Positions 1-11,300 of a stretch of 64,000 nucleotides of DNA are shown piece after piece. The notes under the pieces were generated by a model. It searched no databases and was not told the origin of the DNA. It saw nothing but the letters and a program-made list of their open reading frames with translations. Source of the DNA: Brachynemurus nebulosus (Eukaryota; Arthropoda; Insecta; Neuroptera; Myrmeleontidae); NCBI GenBank assembly GCA_035578155.1, contig JAPWDM010000005.1:26286877-26350876 (forward strand). Reading direction: 5' to 3'. The translations under genes and the position numbers were made by a program. Every line of letters begins with the position of its first letter. Positions within the stretch are counted from its first letter, which is position 1.

Positions 1-79
1 GAAGTTCCTCAGTAATACGAATGCGACTGCGATATGTGAAAGCACAGGATCTGCTTGTACTCCATCTGAGCCATCTACA

Positions 80-577
80 GTGAGTGAACAACACACTGAC
101 ACTCATCTTACAGACACACAACACACATACATAAACACACAATACGCTAACACTGAAACGCAAACACCTAACACACATACAGATCCAGATTCGTCTGATG
201 GAGAGGGAGGATCGACCAACTGCCGCACTGTCACTGTTACCGCTCTGGTGCACAATCCTCCCCAACTCAATAACACACAAGGTCCGTCAACCTCTGTACC
301 ATCTAAACGCGCAATTCCAGGAACACCCGATCTTAATGAGCAATTTGATGAACCAGAACACATTTACACCAAGAAACGAAAAATAGAACGACACATCCAC
401 ACACATACACGAACACACACACAAACACAAACAGTCCTTTCCCTTCCCTCTGTCCCTAATCCTCCCTATTCTCTGAGGACACGAAAACGAACTAGGCATT
501 CACAGCCGTCTGTCATTGAGCCAACATCTACGCTCCCACAAAAGTCTCGTCGTACGAACCAGTGTACACCAAAATAG
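80..577 (+). CDS. Open frame in retroelement unit 1, product not recognised
   Basis: A 165-codon frame opens at the window's left part and could extend further upstream. The product is rich in Thr, His and Gln because the DNA is built from ACAC-type steps. It contains short basic stretches (KKRKIE at about residues 99-104, RTRKRTR near 131) that could be nuclear-localisation-like. There is no CCHC knuckle and no catalytic motif. The middle (about residues 30-70) is repeated in DNA form in unit 3, where the frame soon ends. It may be the tail of a retroelement ORF or simply an open frame in repetitive sequence; I cannot assign a function. Confidence 0.25.
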   Translation: MSEQHTDTHLTDTQHTYINTQYANTETQTPNTHTDPDSSDGEGGSTNCRTVTVTALVHNPPQLNNTQGPSTSVPSKRAIPGTPDLNEQFDEPEHIYTKKRKIERHIHTHTRTHTQTQTVLSLPSVPNPPYSLRTRKRTRHSQPSVIEPTSTLPQKSRRTNQCTPK

Positions 578-782
578 ACGCATAACACCTCGTTTCAAGC
601 AACAACAACAACAATATAAGGAGTGATGTGACAAACCCGTCCGTGAATGTACTACGGTACTTTTACGGATTGGTTTGGCATATTACCCTTCCACAGAGCC
701 TAATACCTTGCATAATGCCGGTATAGGTGAATGTTACCCAGTACTGTCCTACTGAGTAGTGAGCGCCAGGTTGGCGTAAAAG

Positions 783-825
<43 letters not shown>
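783..825. repeat. TAA microsatellite
   Basis: About 14 perfect copies of TAA close unit 1. The position matches the shorter A/TAA tails at about 1735-1760, 2890-2918 and 4349-4379, so it reads best as an expanded retrotransposon tail and not as an independent microsatellite. Confidence 0.9.
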
Positions 826-826
826 G

Positions 827-1746
827 GCTAACGGGGCACTGGTTTTTTAATAAATTAGGACAACACATACTCATTTTAAACACATTTTTGATTGTTATTG
901 TTTTTTCGTCCCTTTTGTGTTTTTTTTTCTGCCACTGGAGGTCCATGGGGCCTCCAACGGTGTTGTTGTGATCCCCACTGTGCCACTGGGCGGGGATACA
1001 GTGGGTACGCTGTGATATATTTACTGTGATTTTTCAGTCTGTGATATTTTGTTGTTATTTTATTGAAATTTTTTTTTTTATAGTGTTGAATTTTGTTTAG
1101 TCCCCGTCTAATGGAGATTCCTGGAATCTCCATTGGCGTTGTTATAATCCCCATCGCATCACTGGGTGGCTCCAGGTCCCCCTCTAGTGCGATGGGTTAC
1201 TGTGATAATTCTTGTTTGGCTGTATTTTGTTGTTCCTTATCTGTGATATTTTGTTTTGCCGCTGTGGGCCTGTTCTTATGGGTCTGCAGCGGTATTTTCT
1301 TTTAACGCCTTCTTGCTTCATTGGTCGGCCTGTGGCTTCCCAGTGCGGCAACAAGTTTTATCTGTGATACCGTGGTAATTATCTGTGATATTTATTTGTG
1401 TTTTATCTTTTTCTAGTCAGTTTCCTTCACTCCGAGGCCCTTTACACCTCGGGGGAGTTTCATCGTTGGTTTTTCAGTCCTTGGTGACCGAACGTTCTGG
1501 CTAGTACTTAGCGTACCGCCACCAAGGACTGTCCGCACTTTATGAAGCCCTGGGATGGCAGGGCTCATCGATGAATTTTATTATGTGTGTTTGTCCTTTG
1601 TCTATTGCATTTATGTGTCCCTGTCTTTATGTGTGTTTTAATTTCTTGTGTGTATGGCGGCGCATGCCCACCGTTGGCGATGCCGCCGGACACTGCTGAC
1701 CGCGCCATCCACCGGCAGCAGTGTTCCAATTTTAAAGAAAAAAAAA
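827..1746 (+). mobile_element. Unit 2: structured retroelement 3' region
   Basis: Non-coding unit made of hairpins separated by T-rich linkers carrying CTGTGATA (at 1010, 1039, 1200, 1241, 1362, 1383). Stems visible: TGGAGG 936-941 with 951-956; CCCACTGT 974-981 with 998-1005; a 25-base near-palindrome 1110-1134; CCCATCG 1150-1156 with 1190-1196; CCGCTG 1259-1264 with 1287-1292; CATTGG 1319-1324 with 1340-1345; CTCCGAGG near 1430 with 1447-1454; CAGTCCTTGGTG 1475-1486 with 1520-1531; AGCCCTG 1546-1552 with 1559-1565; GGCGGC 1656-1661 with 1682-1687; ACTGCTG 1692-1698 with 1716-1722. The unit ends in an A-rich tail followed by TAAT. From about 1240 onward it is clearly homologous to 2403-2918 in unit 3. 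Confidence 0.6.
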
Positions 1747-1831
1747 TAATATTAATACAGACATATCTGTATTAATATTATTATTATCTGTATGTGTGTT
1801 AAGATATTAATATCTTAACACACATACAGAT
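1747..1831. repeat. Two adjacent palindromes at the junction of units 2 and 3
   Basis: The first palindrome has 15-base arms at 1747-1761 and 1766-1780 around a 4-base centre. The second is a perfect 46-base palindrome at 1786-1831 with no spacer. Its right half is the normal start of unit 3 (TTAACACACATACAGAT, as in unit 1 near 170-190) and its left half is the inverted copy of the same bases. Such a structure suggests fold-back synthesis or template switching when unit 3 was inserted; that mechanism is an inference. Confidence 0.85.
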
Positions 1832-2918
1832 CGAGATTCGTCTGATGGAGAGGGAGGATCGACCAACTCCCGCACTGTCACTGTTACCGCTCTGGTGCAC
1901 AATCCTCCCCAACTCAATAACACACAAGGTCCGGATGCGTTCGTGGACGTTGATATCGCGGCTTCCGCCCCGTCGAAGTGGTAAGAACACAGGTCAGATG
2001 TTGACTTTGTGATACTCTGTGGCATTGTCCCGTTCTCTGTAGCCTCGACTCGGACGAACGTGGCCTAGTCATCGTACCGGTCTCCCGTGTAGGTTGATCC
2101 CGACATCTGACAGAACGGCACATGTACCCAGTAATCAGTTATCTGACAGAACAGTACATGTTGCTCAGTAATCAGATGTCACTGTCCCTACACGTGTGAG
2201 TTCCTAGGTGTTGACGAAGCCATTTCGGAATTGTTGAGACTATGGGGAGCGGAATCGTGCCACAGAGCAAAAAATTTTTGAAATCTGTGATATTGTTGTT
2301 TTTATTTTTTAATAAGATTGTGTGTAATCCGTTTTGTTTTAACGATGTACCCACCGAGGGCCTTTTCCACCCGAGGTGGTACATCATTTTTTTTTATTCT
2401 TATCTGTGATATTTTATTGTGCCGCTGTGAGCTTGCCGTTGTGACCCCTCAGCGGTTTTGTTTTTAACTACTTATTGCGGCATTGGTCGGCCTGTGGTTT
2501 CCCAGTGACGTAATAAGATTTTCCTCTTATTTTCTGATGATATTATTGTGATGTTGTTTTATTGTGATATTTTTTATCAGATTTCTCCACTCCGAGGCCC
2601 TTTACACCTCGGAGTTTCATCGTTGGTTTTCAGTCCTTGGTGACCGGACGCTCTGTCTAGTACTTATCGTACCGTCACCAAGGACTGTCCGCTCTTTTTA
2701 AGCCCTGGGATGGCAGGGCCCATCAATGGATTTTATCATGTGTATGTTTTGTTCCTTGTCTATCGCATTTATGTGTCCCTGTCTGTTTTGTGTATGTTTT
2801 TATCTTTACTGTTTATGGCGGCGTATGCCCTCCGATGGCGATGCCGCCGGGTGCTGCTGACCGCGCCATCCACCGGCAGCAGTACCCCAATTTTAATTAA
2901 AAAAAAAAAATAATAATA
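1816..2918 (+). mobile_element. Unit 3: retroelement copy with ORF fragment and structured 3' region
   Basis: Starts with a 118-base block nearly identical to 174-285 of unit 1, then a block (about 1940-2270) related to about 3590-3880 of unit 4, then the hairpin series. Stems: TGTACC...GGTACA-type hairpin at 2344-2385; CCGCTG 2422-2427 with 2450-2455; CTTATT 2471-2476 with 2512-2517; CATTGG 2481-2486 with 2502-2507; CTCCGAGG 2590-2597 with 2607-2614; CAGTCCTTGGTG 2631-2642 with 2676-2687; AGCCCTG 2701-2707 with CAGGGC 2714-2719; GGCGGC 2817-2822 with 2843-2848; CTGCTG 2854-2859 with 2877-2882. It ends in an A-run and (TAA)n at about 2898-2918. CTGTGATA occurs at 2285 and 2404. Confidence 0.6.
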
Positions 2919-4379
2919 ATGGGGGTGGTGAGGACACCTATAGCAGCTGCCCTTGGCACCCGTGAGGGATATTTATCCCCCATTGGTGTCAAGGAGGCTA
3001 AGGGTTCCAGGGGTAGTTTATGCGCAATACAGTAATCTTCGGATTCCATTAGCCTCTGACTACCCAAGATCGGCACCGTTCCTTCTCGAGGTACCACCGT
3101 TTTCACGAAAGGTGCCGGATCTAGAGGTGTAAACCTTGATAGTTCTTTTTTCGACGAGGACGAACGTCGTAGGATCGACAGAGGTTTCCACCGTATGTGA
3201 GAAATACCATCGTCTGCTTAATGCTTGTTAATCTCGCCCTGATGTCTGGCTGTAGCGTCGAATGTGTTTAGTATCCATATGTGTGTGAATACCGAAATCG
3301 TGACTCGAATTCGAAGGAGTCGGAAATGTGATATCGTACTGTGATTTGTAGAATTCTGTGATAGCCTTGTACCTGTGTTTTACTTTAAGCTTTTTATTCT
3401 GCATCCACCGGTTAGTGCACACCAGTGGTGCATTCCTGTGATAAAGATCCGGGTTTTGTTCTCATCATATCGATGGGTAGGAGCGCGGCCCTCGACGCAC
3501 TGGTTCTCCTATGTGAGCGACGTCTGTCTGAACAGTTCGAGCATGCTCACCTAGTAAGCAGAAACGTCGGTCGTTCCTCACATGGATGCATTCTATGGGG
3601 TCGATGTGGCCGCTTCCGCCCCCTCGGTGTGATGGGAATAGAATGGTAATCTCTGTGATACTCCGTGGGATTACCCTGTTCTCTGTAGCGTCGACTCGGA
3701 CGAATGTGGCCTAGTCAAGTACCGGTCTCCCGTGTAAGTTGAACCCCGACGCTGACTGAACGGTTGTAAGTTATTCACTTAGTAAGCAGCCGTCATTTGT
3801 TCCTTACACGGATGAGTTCCTATGAGTTGACGAAGCCGTTTCGGAATTGTCGAGAGTATGGAGAGCAGGATCCTGCCACGGGGCAGTTATTTGATTTTTG
3901 TGCTGTGATAGTTATGTAACCTGAGCTGTGATATTTCTTGTTTTGTCTTTTTTAAAGGTCACTAGGTGACTTTAGACTCGTGTAAAAAAAAGGAAAAAAA
4001 ATTTAAGTATATATAATCGCGGAATTGCTCTGCATCGCTGGGTTTTTTTTTAACTGTTCAGCGTTGTAAAGATATAATACCCACTTGAGGCAGGGCACCT
4101 CGTTGGTTTCGGCGTTATACGCTAAGCCCTGTCCTTACAGAGCATTTCCTTAGACTCTGGGATGGCAGGGTCTGCTTGTTATTTTGTTTTTATTGTATGT
4201 GTTTGTCCATTGTCTATAGCATCTATGTGTCCCTGTCTGCTTTGTGTCTGTTTTTATCTATCTCTCGTTTTGGCGGCGCATGCCCTTCGATGGCGATGCC
4301 GCCGGGTGCTGCTGACCGCGCCATCCACCGGCAGCAGTACCCCAATTTTATTAAAAAAAAAATAATAATAATAATAATG
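2919..4379 (+). mobile_element. Unit 4: diverged retroelement copy with structured 3' region
   Basis: The unit opens with GGGGGTGGTG right after the TAA tail of unit 3. It contains CTGTGATA at 3356, 3436, 3653, 3903 and 3926. Bases 3590-3880 match 1940-2270 of unit 3. The last 300 bases keep the layout of units 2 and 3 but with changed stems: GGCAGGGC near 4090 with GCCCTGTC near 4134; AGACTCTG 4152-4159 with 4166-4173; GGCGGC 4272-4277 with 4298-4303; CTGCTG 4309-4314 with 4332-4337. It ends in an A-run and (TAA)n at 4349-4379. No reverse transcriptase is encoded. Confidence 0.55.
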
Positions 4380-5277
4380 GGGTTTAACGTCCGTTTTTTA
4401 GACAACAGTCTTGTCTTCTCTACTAACAACACGCAAGGTTTGAAGTCAACCATTCGTTTCTTTAATAGTCAGCTTTCGTAATTTCATTGTTTCGGTTTAA
4501 ATATATTTTTTTTCGGGTTTAAAAATAGTCTATGTCTTTTTTATTCCTTCTCCACCCTCGCTCGCCATTTCAAGGCAAAGTCTTAAGTTGATTGGTTAGA
4601 TTGTTGAAGCGTGCTTAAAGGTACCGATACTTGTAGACTGGTAGGTCAAGTGTTTGAATCCCGCGACCGACTACGGCACAATTCCAGATGAATATCGGAT
4701 CATATACTCACAGCATAAAATATATAGATAATGTAAAGTTTATATTTTAAAAGTTATGATCTTAATAAGGGTACAAATAATGATGTGAGTGGCATCTGTT
4801 ATAGACGAGAAATCTCTCTTATTACTATTAAAATAGATAAAACGTGTTTTCTCCAAAAATTTTTTTTAGTTTGTTGAAATAATTACATTATTTAAATACT
4901 TACAATGCAGAAAGTAGGATTTGAATTAAACACGCAAGGATTATAGACCATGACAAAACTACATTATCCCAATTATCAAAATTCTATTACATAATAGTGC
5001 CTATTTATGTGGACAACGTTTAAACATAAAGTTTATTACAAGAGTATTTTACTTCATTAGATAATATAAATTTTATACACATAGATACAGGAAATAAATT
5101 CAAAAGGTCAGTGAAGAGATACAATATAATGTTTATCCTACACTTAAATTTCTCTAAATGTCAAACATTATTGAAGTGAAACTTGTTGGTGGAATAAGCT
5201 CGTGTTACAGATAAAAAAAATTGCGGAAAATTAACTTTAAAGTAAAAATCACATAGTGATTCAAAAATTGTTAAACT
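4380..5277. other. Non-coding repeat-derived DNA with a SINE-like patch
   Basis: Bases about 4476-4560 belong to a dispersed family also seen at about 59398-59510 and at the right edge (about 63950-64000), marked by ...AAATATATTTT... and TAGTCTATG/TAGCCTATG. At 4588-4680 there is a tRNA-like stretch with a B-box-like GTTTGAATCCC at 4652-4662 and a weak A-box-like segment about 60 bases upstream, which could be a tRNA-derived SINE head. The rest is AT-rich and I see nothing in it. Confidence 0.35.
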
Positions 5278-5353
5278 GGACTGGCTGAGACTCGAACCCA
5301 GAATCTCCTAATAACCAATCAAGTCAAGTGCTTTACCACTAAGTTACCGATCC
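5278..5353 (-). tRNA. tRNA-like gene, probably a pseudogene or SINE head; anticodon uncertain
   Basis: The minus strand reads as a 76-base cloverleaf. The acceptor GGATCGG pairs with CCAGTCC in six of seven positions, counting one wobble. TAACTTAGTGG matches an A box with one deviation, and GGTTCGAGTCT matches a B box with one deviation. The T arm CTGGG/CTCAG pairs fully around TTCGAGT. A T-run about 14 bases downstream on this strand could end pol III transcription. The anticodon arm is the weak part: the best fold has four pairs and would place GAT (Ile), with a pyrimidine at position 37, which is unusual. A functional tRNA is possible but a decayed copy or the head of a SINE is more likely. 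Confidence 0.4.
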
Positions 5354-8300
5354 TTGTTCGAGAGCCACTCCAGTCTCACAACGTATCAATCACATATTTT
5401 TATTATCTTGGTTACGAGAAGCAGTTATTTTAATTTCAACGAAAAATTCCTTAAGTTCTTAGTACCAAAACTGGTCACACGGGGCACTTATTGAATCACT
5501 TCGGTGTTCATCCGTCTCCCACAGGGCAATTTTTCCTGAAACTACTTAAGCACAGAAATAGAATGTAGTAGCACATTTATAGAAGTATAAAAAGTTGAAT
5601 TTTGATCCTGGGGATTAATTTTAGGGTTAAATTTAAAAGATTGTTTGGAAAATAAAAAAAATACATTTTTTAAAAATATTTTTCGGGAAAAATATTGTTT
5701 CTCACCCGAATTACCAAAAAGAATGGTCAGAAAATTATTAAAAATATTATGAACATTGAGAATGAGATGTTAATTTATTGTTATAAGCAGTTTAATTGTT
5801 TATTACCTTATAACTGCTGAATCATTGTTTTTAGAGAAAAAATTTTTCAACAAAGAATATTATTTTCCACTATGTAAGGTACTATTTCTGTCCTTACAAA
5901 TATCACTCATCAAGAATAAAACTTTGTGTACCCTCACTTGCTGTAACATCAATTCCATATTTAAAAACAACGAGTAATAATACGAAATAATATTTGTGAA
6001 AGTACGACTTGCACTTGTCATAATTACTTTGGGAATTATCCAGTTAGATTAACAGTTAGAGCAGTTAGAGGTGTAAAAAGCATAATTTAAATGTTTTAAT
6101 TTCTGTTTTATCATTTATTATTACATAAGAGGTTTGAATTTATTCGAATAAATTTGTGTTTATACTTATATAATTTATATTAAACGAAAATTTGTTACCT
6201 AGTATTTAACGAGAAGAAGTCTAACCCAAAAACGTTCCAGCTGTGTTGTCGCGTTCTTACTAGTTATCAGTTCGTCGGGTTAATAAGGAGACAATAATTT
6301 GTTTAGTATTCAACCTTCAGAAACAACAATGATTTATATTGAATTAGAACTTAAGTACACAAACTAAAAAAATTTTAACAAAAATAGACACTGCGGAAAT
6401 CTCTGATAATAATCTGTCCATGGTTTTAACCAAGGTACTAATCTGACAGTCCTCTGATAGGCTCAAGTACTTGACTGTGGCCGATTGAAATAATTTTCTT
6501 ATAATCAAATGGACGATTAAAGTCAGATTGGAACGCTATATTATGATAATACGCATGCGTTTGACATTCATTTGATAGTTACAGTGGTCGGTTGGAACAA
6601 ATCATTTACGCTATTCCATTTCGTAGCAGTTGTTGAGGTTAATGTATATTTTATATTATTTATGTATGTTATATTGTAGGTAGGTATAAGTTGTATAATT
6701 TTGCCGAGCGTGTTCTAGCATAAATTTGAAAACTTAAATGAACAATACGTCGACGAATAAATCGAATTCTCTCTTGTGTAAATTTCTATACACAGGTAAG
6801 ACGATGAGAAGAGAGTAGTATATAGAAGAAAAACGTAGAAAATAACTTTTTTTCGGTATGGTTTTTGACAAAATCGCCGATGGGGTGGATTAAAATTGGT
6901 AAAAGAATATTTATGTGTGTGTTTAGAAGGTTTAGAACTACCATGTAGTATATTTAAATCATAGGTGTTATGGACTGATGTAGAATATAATGTCAATTCA
7001 TCAAATATTTAAGTTGAGATGAAAAGGGAAATTTAAAAGATATACTTAACATCGTAAAGATATTATCGATCAAGAAGATGATACTTGGTTATGTACTATA
7101 AAATTATACGACTTATGAATGATTTATTGATTTAGATATCTATACTAATACTATAAAGAAAGAATGTAGCATTATGTATATGTATAATGAATAAACTCAA
7201 AAATTACTTGGCCGATCTCGAGAATATATTATTTGCACTGTTAGAAAGTTAAACTATTCCAAATCAACGTACAGATTATTCGAAAATGCTGACAACAGGT
7301 TTGACACACAAATTTTAAGCGCAAAAACATCCTCTTACTCCTACCCACCATGACTTAGGAGCGGATCCAAAAGCTTCTTATGCGCGGTGGGGGGTGACGT
7401 TGACAAAAAACAAATTTAACGACTGAAAAAAAGAAACATTAATAGAAATAGTACATTTACTGGAGTTCCACTTCTTCGAAAAACAAAGAAATATAAACTT
7501 AAATACCCTCAACATCTAAACTTTTATGATTTAAAATTAAGTTTTCATTAAAAAACGTAAAAATTTATTCTACCAAATAATAAAATTAAAAACAGTTACA
7601 TTAAACTGTTATTGGTTGATTCAATGAGATTATTTTCCTTTTAAAACCTGGTCTTCTGATTACAAAGACGATTGGATTTATTAAGCTCGGTTTTTTGTAA
7701 ATTTTAATCGAGTTTACTCCCAACCCCTGATCCGTCCCTGCCGTGACGATATTTTGAAAAATGGATTTCAGATTAAAAGAACGCTGAATGGCAAGTTTTT
7801 GTATAATATCTTCAATTATATCGATTTTCATAAACGGCGTTTAGAAAAAATCGAAAATTCTAGAACCACTGGACAAAAAATATTTTCAAGTTAAAATAAT
7901 TTTAATTACATAATTAGAATTATTTTGAGCTTGGTTCCATGTCTCTAACTTCAGTGGATCTGAATATATTCATTGATTTAGACGCCAACATACGTACATT
8001 AATATCCGGAAAAGTTCCATCCATTTTTTCTGGGTTCCTTATGCTCTAAAATGTCAAGATTCCAAATTGGTTTCATTAACATACTGTCCGTTCTTATAAT
8101 TTATATGTTTTCTATAATCTTTGTGGACGGAAAAGTAAAAAACTGACTTTCTAGTTCGTTAATGGTTGTATCTTGCTCCAGTATTGCTTAGCGGCAAATA
8201 TATTATTGTCTCAAATACATAAATTATCAACATAAGACAACCTTATTATCAGTAGTATACGTTAAGATATACATATACTTACATATAACATAACATATAC

Positions 8301-11300
8301 TCGAGGCAGTCGAAAACTTGAAACCCACTATACTCAAGTAAAGTTCAAAAAACTTTTTACCAATAAACTCCATATGAATAATAGTTAACGCATTTTAAAG
8401 CTCCATATGTATATGTAGTGTATGTACCGTCGAAAAAATGAAAAAGCTCACTAACTTAAACATGTTGGGATGGGAGAGGTTACCAACCTAATTTAAATAA
8501 TTCCATAATATACATATTTATTATATTTATAATGAAAATCTGAATATATTAGCAAAAAAATTGCATGCAATAATGTTGTAATTGTAAACGAAAAACTAGA
8601 CCTGCTTAAAAAATTTGCAATTTTAAGGTGGTTGACGGACTAAAGCATTTTGCAGATTGCTTTCGGAGAAAATGACAAATGAGTTTTTCAGTCAGAGAGA
8701 TACGATGCCCGAAACTGAGTATTTTGAACATTTTTCATCCAAAAAATAATTTTTTTGCCAAAATTTGTTACAATTCAAAGCTTTTTCAAATTTTCTTTTA
8801 CCATGAAAAAATTAAAAAACGATTAATTTTCGTCAAAAACTGAATTTTATGTTAAAATTTGCAAAAATTCAAAATTGTCCGAATTTTTTTATATCAATGT
8901 AACCAGTAGAGAAAATCACGTAAGTTTTTTTCTACACAAACAAGTTTTCGAGAAAAATTAAAAAATATCTTTGTATACCCTGTTTCAAATACAATTGAGC
9001 ATGAGTCATCGTTAAAAATTTAAATATCTCTCATATTCGAAACAAATCAATCTTTTTTTCTTTTCTAAAAACAAACTGAAAATTTAAAATTTACGCATTT
9101 GCAACAATGAAAGAGATAAAGCTAAGAAAACGGGAATTCCTTAAATTCATAAGTGATGAATCATGCTTAAATTTAAGTGAAATAAATTATAGCTGTATAC
9201 CAAACATCTTATTTTTATGAAATTTGATAACAACGCTGGAGATTCCAAACATTTAGATGAGTTCTTTTGCCAGACACGTCCGATAGCGGGAATCGGGTAT
9301 TTTAGATATATTTCGTCAAAAAATAAATTCTTTACCAATATTTGCCAATTATCGAAAATTTTTTTAAATTTTTTTACACATTTGTAAAGAGTGAAAAAAT
9401 TACACAAGATAGGTGTTTCAAACATTATCCTAAGTAAACAGGTTTTTGAGAAAAATTAAAAAACTTGAAATTATACAGGTGAAGAAAAATATATCTGTAA
9501 TTCACAGGGACAGTACCGATTATGCTAATTAAGTTTGGCTAGTAGAGTTTTAAATAAAATTTTAATTCAAAGATTTTTGATTGTCCAATTGAACTGACGT
9601 AAAACAACATTATAATTAATTATGGCAAGTCTAGTAGCACTCTGAAAATTTTATCTTTTAAACTGAAATACCGTACCTATTTTATGTGACAGAAGTTACT
9701 CTTTTAAGGGAGGAGTTCACGCCAGAAACGGCTAATAAACTAATTTTTTTCGAATCTCGTTTTTTGATTTTATTTCGTTCTGTGGTTCTTTACAAACACG
9801 GTGATATATAAAACATGGCCAAAAGTTTTTTTTTCAAGTAGAAAAATATTTATTTGTGAGCCGCTGCACAGCCAAGTTGCTGCTCCTTTGCAGATAACGC
9901 TCGCCCCCCCCCCTCGCGATTTGATCAGTAATATTTAGTTTTGGTGTGTATATGAGTTATAGTATGCACTGAGATAATGTTCTTTTATTTGTATGCCTTT
10001 GTAGACGTTTTAATAAACAGTGAGTAAACCGCTTCTTTTGTTATTATTTTTGTTTTTTACCGTTTCCCGAAACTTGTGTTTTTTCCGACAAGGAAAATCA
10101 TATCTCAAGTTCTAGAAAAGATAGAGACTTAATTTTTTTTTTATTTTGTTAATAAACATATTGCGCATAGTGTGGAGTATGCTTTTTCCATTTGAACAAT
10201 TGTAACTATTTTTAAACATTTTTTTTTTAAACAAAAAATTGGGTTTTATAATTTTTAGAACTTTGGGATTACAATTTTATAGTTAATTTTTAAAATTACC
10301 TGAAACCCATACTCAGCTTTATGGACAGGTCCTTTAGGAATAAAATAATGAAAAAATATTTAAAAAAATATTCATTACTTTTTGAGATATGGCGTTCCTT
10401 GTAAATGCTTAAAAACTTGTAAAAAAGGGGCCCCTCCCCCTATAGGGAAGAGTAATGAATGTTTCAAAAACAAAATTTTCTATTTTCTTGTAACCGAATA
10501 ACCCAACTTATTGTTAGCTTCAGGTTAAATGAAACTTTGTATAATGTAATTATGGTATTATTGAACGGACGAAGTAACCTAATAAGCCGCAGTTATTTAA
10601 AATCTATATTTTGATAATTTCCATTATTTGAAATGAAATTATGATTACATATCATTTACATAACTAATTAATTAAATTACCAAAATATAATATTGTATTT
10701 CATTTAAATTCTCTACCAGCTCTAGAGAAAAACCTGCATCGGCCGGAACCTCAATACAATATTATTTTCCAACCATAATTTTCAACGAAAATGTGTTATG
10801 AAATTTAATATTAAAACAATAGATAATATTGCTATATGTATTTGTTGCAATTGACACGAATAATTGTGCCTTTGTGTAAATTAAATGCGTAGTGATTCAT
10901 TTGTTCAAAAACAGTTATTTCGTTGAATTTAATCAATTTATAAAAATAGTTTAAAGGAAATGAATAAATTTACGATTTTCTGTATTAAAAACTACATATC
11001 TCTCTGAAACATTCAGCAACATACAAAATAATTGCTTTATACTAACTGAAAAAAATATTTCTTTCTTGAGTTTTGTAACCTTGTAAGTGACTTGTCGATT
11101 TTCCGTTTATCCAGTAAATCTGCTCGACATTTATTCGCACTTCCAATAGACTATTACTTATACCTAATCAAAACTTTTGTAAGCCGAAACTTAAAATATA
11201 TTTGTACCATGTACCGCTTTCTTTTGTACTGTTTTTGGACCTCCACTTCATCGCGACAATCCCATTTTCCCAACTTACATCGTTTTTGAGTTATAGCACA

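Larger units (their letters stand above)
1..826 (+). mobile_element. Unit 1 of a retroelement array (ORF fragment, hairpin 3' region, TAA tail)
   Basis: This is the left-most of four consecutive units, cut by the window edge. It holds an open frame at 80-577, then about 200 bases of non-coding DNA with a probable hairpin at about 628-664 (TCCGT and ACGGA closing a GTAC/GTAC inner stem), then a long TAA microsatellite. An A/TAA-type 3' tail is typical of some non-LTR retrotransposons, for example the I clade. No reverse transcriptase, endonuclease or zinc-knuckle motif is visible, so the class is inferred from the tail and from the repeated, polar layout. Bases 174-285 recur almost unchanged at about 1818-1935 in unit 3. 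Confidence 0.45.

Noticed and set aside
749..946. Minus-strand frame with a run of 14 leucines
   Set aside because: It is the TAA microsatellite read in one frame; no family similarity.
10250..10340. Possible lectin-gene exon ending at an ACCTGAAACC (minus donor GTAATT)
   Set aside because: All frames meet stops soon after the only plausible acceptor; no family similarity.
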